Assembly: GCF_000006565.2 (NCBI RefSeq) | Contig: NC_031476.1 | Location: 5,083,900 to 5,147,899, forward strand | Origin: Toxoplasma gondii ME49 | Lineage: Eukaryota; Apicomplexa; Conoidasida; Eucoccidiorida; Sarcocystidae | DNA: 64,000 bases | Reading direction: 5' to 3' | Part shown: piece after piece, positions 61,301-64,000 of the stretch | Numbering within the stretch: position 1 is the first letter of the stretch | Layout: every line of letters starts with the position of its first letter | The notes under the pieces: generated by a model | Told to the model about the DNA's origin: nothing | Seen by the model: the letters and a program-made list of their open reading frames with translations, nothing else | Database searches by the model: none | Translations under genes and position numbers: made by a program

Positions 61301-64000
61301 CACGATGTGATGTTAACGGAAATCCGACTCTCGGAGGGAGAGACACTAGCTCGCACCTCTGCTTCATACGACGAAACCTCGTCGACCCCACTGAATGCGG
61401 GTGTTTCTGACCGCCCGTCCACAGAGTCGGCTTCCTCTGTTCTTCCAGCTTCCTCCCAACCGAATGACGAGACCACAAAACCTTTTACCGAGGGGGGAAA
61501 CACAGAGTTTTGCTCCCCGTCATCTTCGCCGTCTACGGAACAACTCTCCAACGACACACAGCGGCTTGGCCAGCCTCCGCTTCCTCCAATGCTGGAACTT
61601 CTTGTGGCTGCGAGCGCGACGCTTGCGGCCGCCCTCGGGTCGCTTCTCCGCGGCCCCCCTGTCTCCATCGATGAGCGCAAACACATGGAAATCCTTCAGT
61701 CGTGCGTCTTTGCTGGCGGCTTTTTGAGAGAAGACATTCCCAGAGTGAAGCGGCTGACACCTGAAGCTGACGCGCACGGCGGAGAATTCACTCGCCCTCT
61801 CATAGCATCTCTCGTTGCCGAGAAATGGAGACTGCGACCCAAGCAGGGGCACCAGCGTCTCACAGATAAAGCACACTCGAAATCGGAAATGAATCGACAA
61901 CACGGCAGACCCTCAAATCGACAGGAAGAGGGCAGCGAAATTGGGAAGCGACTCTGGGGAAACGACGAAAAACTCTGGAACCTGGATGCATGCAGAGACC
62001 CTATTGAACATCACAGACGGCAGGGAACCGCGACAGACCAAAAGGGAAAGAGAGGCGTTGAAGAAGAGAAGGAAGAACGGTCCACGGACAAAGGGAGAGA
62101 AGGAGAGCAAAACGTGGAAGATGAACGAACGCATATGAGAGGAATAGAACAAGTGACAGGATGCGAGAGTCCGTCGCAACTCTGGGCCCCCATGCTTCCG
62201 TCTGATGATGGGCGGGACGCCGAGGCGTGCTACACATCTTCTTTAGGTAGTCAGTGCTCTTCTCGCTCGAAGACAAGTCCTTTCTGGGAAGAAGAAAGGT
62301 CCCCAACATCTCCTCAAACATGTGACGGATACATGCTGTTTCTGTCTCCTCGAAGCTCTTCTTGCCGTGGCCTTGCGCCTCTAGCGCATGTAGGGTCGTC
62401 GTCCACCCACAGTCCGGCGACACGGACTGCTGAGACTTCTTCAGCCGGATTTCAAGGCTGGGACAAAACGCGCCGGGGCGCCTTGGCGCTCGAGGGCGGT
62501 ACGGCCGCTGCAACAGGAGAGGACACCACAGCAAGCAGAATGCCTTTTCAGATTCATGGGGAAACGCGGGATGCCGACGACAGGAGAGAAGAAAGGAGAG
62601 ATGAGGAAGGAAAACGAAAGGGGAACGAAAGCAAAAGCATTTCGTCGCCGAGACTAAGAAAGACAAGGGAGGAGGAAACGCAACCACTCGAAACAAAGGA
62701 AGGAGCCCTTTCGGGGGAGATCAAAATAGTGCGGAGACGGCGGCCCTATGAAGCGGAGGGGGGCGAGAAACAAGCGACATGTTTCTCTAAAGACCTGCGA
62801 ATACCCACTGACAGAGAGGAGGAAGACGAAATTGCCAAAAACAAACCGCCTGAAGTCGGGGTTCGATCCGACGAACAAGCAAGTAAACGACAGTGTACCT
62901 CACCCTTCGCACCGCTCCCTTCATCCTCCCATTCGCCCTCTGGTTGCTCTTCATCATGTTCGTCCACGGTTTCATCTTCCGCTTCTTCCTCCTCTTCTTC
63001 CTCCTCGTCTTCCTCCTCTTCTTCCTCCTCTTCTTCATCTGCACCTTCCACGTCGTCTTCGTCGTCTTCACGTTCTTCCTCCTCACCTTCCTCTCCTTTC
63101 TCCTCTTTGTCTTCCTCCTCTTTTTCCTCGTGTTCTTCCTCTTCTTCCTCGTGTTCTTCCTCTTCTTCGTCGTCTTTCTCTTCTGCCTTTTCTTCTCCCT
63201 CGTTTTCTTGCACCTCTTCGTCCTCCTCTTCCTCCTCTTCCTTCTGTCCCCTATCTGCTTGTACGACACACGAGGCTGGCGTTCCTGCCTCCTCGGTGAC
63301 CCAAGCGCCTGTTGTGTCCGCAGAGTCTCTCGCGGACTCTCCTGCGCTGTCTTCGCCTGCTCTCTGCAGTGTCTGTCTGAGTCCTCTTCCACCTGAAGAA
63401 GAGACCCGAGGCAGCTCGGCCCCACCCCACACAAGTGTCTCCGAGACTTTGGGGGCCCTTCGGGCCCAAGGGCCCGATGCGGTGCTGGCTCTGGTGTGGA
63501 GGGGCAAGGGCGTGGGCGCGCGGCTCGTCGAGCTGTTGGACTCTGCTTCCAGGCTTGTCTCTGTCCGTCGTTTCTCTGCTCAGGTAAACAGAGGACGAGA
63601 AGGAACGGCAACGCTTCAAGGGAGAACTCGAGCCTCACGAACATGCCGCGTCAGAGGCACTCCGGCGCTTCTTTCGTCAGCTGCGATGGAGAAACTGGGC
63701 GGCGTCTACATTTCTCAGGCTGTTCGGGCGTACGCCTGCTGCCTCATCAAGCACCTCTTCATGGAAGGCACCGTGCTCATGGTGTTGGAGAGCCTCGTGG
63801 AGAGATTTCCAATTCTTTTCTTCGACGAAATAGACGCAAAAACGACGCACGAAAGAAAAGGCCGTCGACTGGAGAGGGCGAACGGCAGCGCGAGTGGAGG
63901 AATCTGCCTGGTTGGCGCGACGAAAGACAACATGCAAGAGAGAACGGTCGAACAGGTGCAAGAGGAGAGAGGACAGAAGGACGAGGGAAGAGAGAAAGAC
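55396..64000 (+). CDS. very large uncharacterised protein, 5' part (3 exons, runs off the right edge)
   Basis: Predicted exons: 55396-55932, 56635-58836 and 60593 to the window edge. All are phase 0 with good signals: donor CAG|GTACAG, acceptor CTGCAG|AGG, donor TAC|GTGAGT and acceptor TGGCAG|GTT. Together they give at least 2049 residues. The start is MAYVSGDFPAAEPAL in AAAATGG context. The first ~180 residues look globular and helical (MTQQEKYDAAVLETAIKSSW). Exon 2 is mostly Ser/Thr-rich and disordered with ordered islands, such as FFDVNIETLLRAIFREE and the hydrophobic-helical DVFERTLIDLVALPFCYGF. Exon 3 is open for all 3408 bases. It has a helical segment (MLELLVAASATLAAALGSLL), a charged stretch, a poly-Ser tract and further helices near the edge (YISQAVRAYACCLIKHLF). 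No family was recognised. Exon 1 read past its donor stops at 56130, giving an alternative short product of 244 residues. Confidence 0.65.
62929..63239 (+). repeat. poly-serine codon tract
   Basis: About 100 codons are dominated by TCC, TCT and TCG Ser, with scattered Phe, Cys, Pro and Ala, in the frame of the large gene. Codon mixing suggests old expansion plus drift rather than one recent slippage event. The opposite strand reads as a Glu/Asp-rich frame, which is a by-product. Confidence 0.85.
63453..63475. repeat. nested GGGCCC inverted repeat inside coding sequence
   Basis: GGGCCCTT and AAGGGCCC form a perfect 8-bp inverted repeat around the 7-base CGGGCCC, placing three GGGCCC hexamers within 23 bases. 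It codes for part of an unremarkable segment (GALRAQGPDA) of the large protein. Confidence 0.8.

Noticed and set aside
62746..63644. Two long minus-strand frames rich in Glu/Asp or Lys/Arg
   Set aside because: They are the reverse complement of the poly-Ser tract in a plus-strand frame that is open for 3.4 kb and joins upstream exons in phase. Low-complexity codon repeats open several frames at once.
1..64000. tRNA, rRNA, CRISPR arrays, transposons and organelle-derived inserts
   Set aside because: I looked for tRNA B-box-like sequences, direct-repeat arrays, terminal inverted repeats and transposase or reverse-transcriptase motifs and saw none convincing. A dedicated tRNAscan/RepeatMasker run would be decisive.

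Overview
Organism. The window looks like nuclear DNA of a tissue-cyst-forming coccidian, i.e. Toxoplasma gondii or a close sarcocystid relative. The support is: near-balanced base composition, genes broken into many short exons by 0.2-1.8 kb GT-AG introns, repeated TGCATGC promoter-type motifs, long Ser- or Glu/Asp-rich low-complexity tracts, long flanks without coding sequence, and no bacterial-style operons. Genes lie on both strands. All multi-exon models below were built by hand from reading frame, splice consensus and intron phase. They are predictions, not transcript-verified.

Layout. 1-3959: probable promoter and 5' UTR. 3960-10181 (+): seven-exon gene for a ~1347-residue protein with one membrane span near each end and no recognised family. 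12780-21775 (+): 14-exon gene for a CCDC112-like coiled-coil protein, with a probable GC-AG intron. 23010-24337 (-): two-exon deoxyribose-phosphate aldolase with its catalytic residues intact. 26215-29354 (+): five-exon SR-type splicing factor (RRM plus short RS tail) with two possible C-termini. 29355-38692: about 9 kb with only two weak candidate genes, one carrying four 27-bp proline/glycine repeats. 38693-44677 (-): seven-exon DDX24/Mak5-type DEAD-box RNA helicase. 46925-47637 (-): short p25-alpha (TPPP/FAP265-like) gene whose 5' exon is shifted between frames. 48960-52714 (+): multi-exon gene with a zinc-ribbon-like cysteine quartet and an SMN-like YG box at the extreme C-terminus. 55396-64000 (+): very large three-exon gene running off the right edge, whose last exon is open for 3.4 kb and holds a long poly-Ser tract.

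Functional themes. There is no operon logic. Three genes fall in RNA metabolism (SR factor, Mak5-type ribosome-biogenesis helicase, YG-box protein). Two have cilium/centriole relatives (CCDC112-like, short p25-alpha), which in coccidia would point to centrioles or the flagellated microgamete. One is central metabolism (DERA). Two large proteins have no recognisable family and are the most likely places for undescribed biology.
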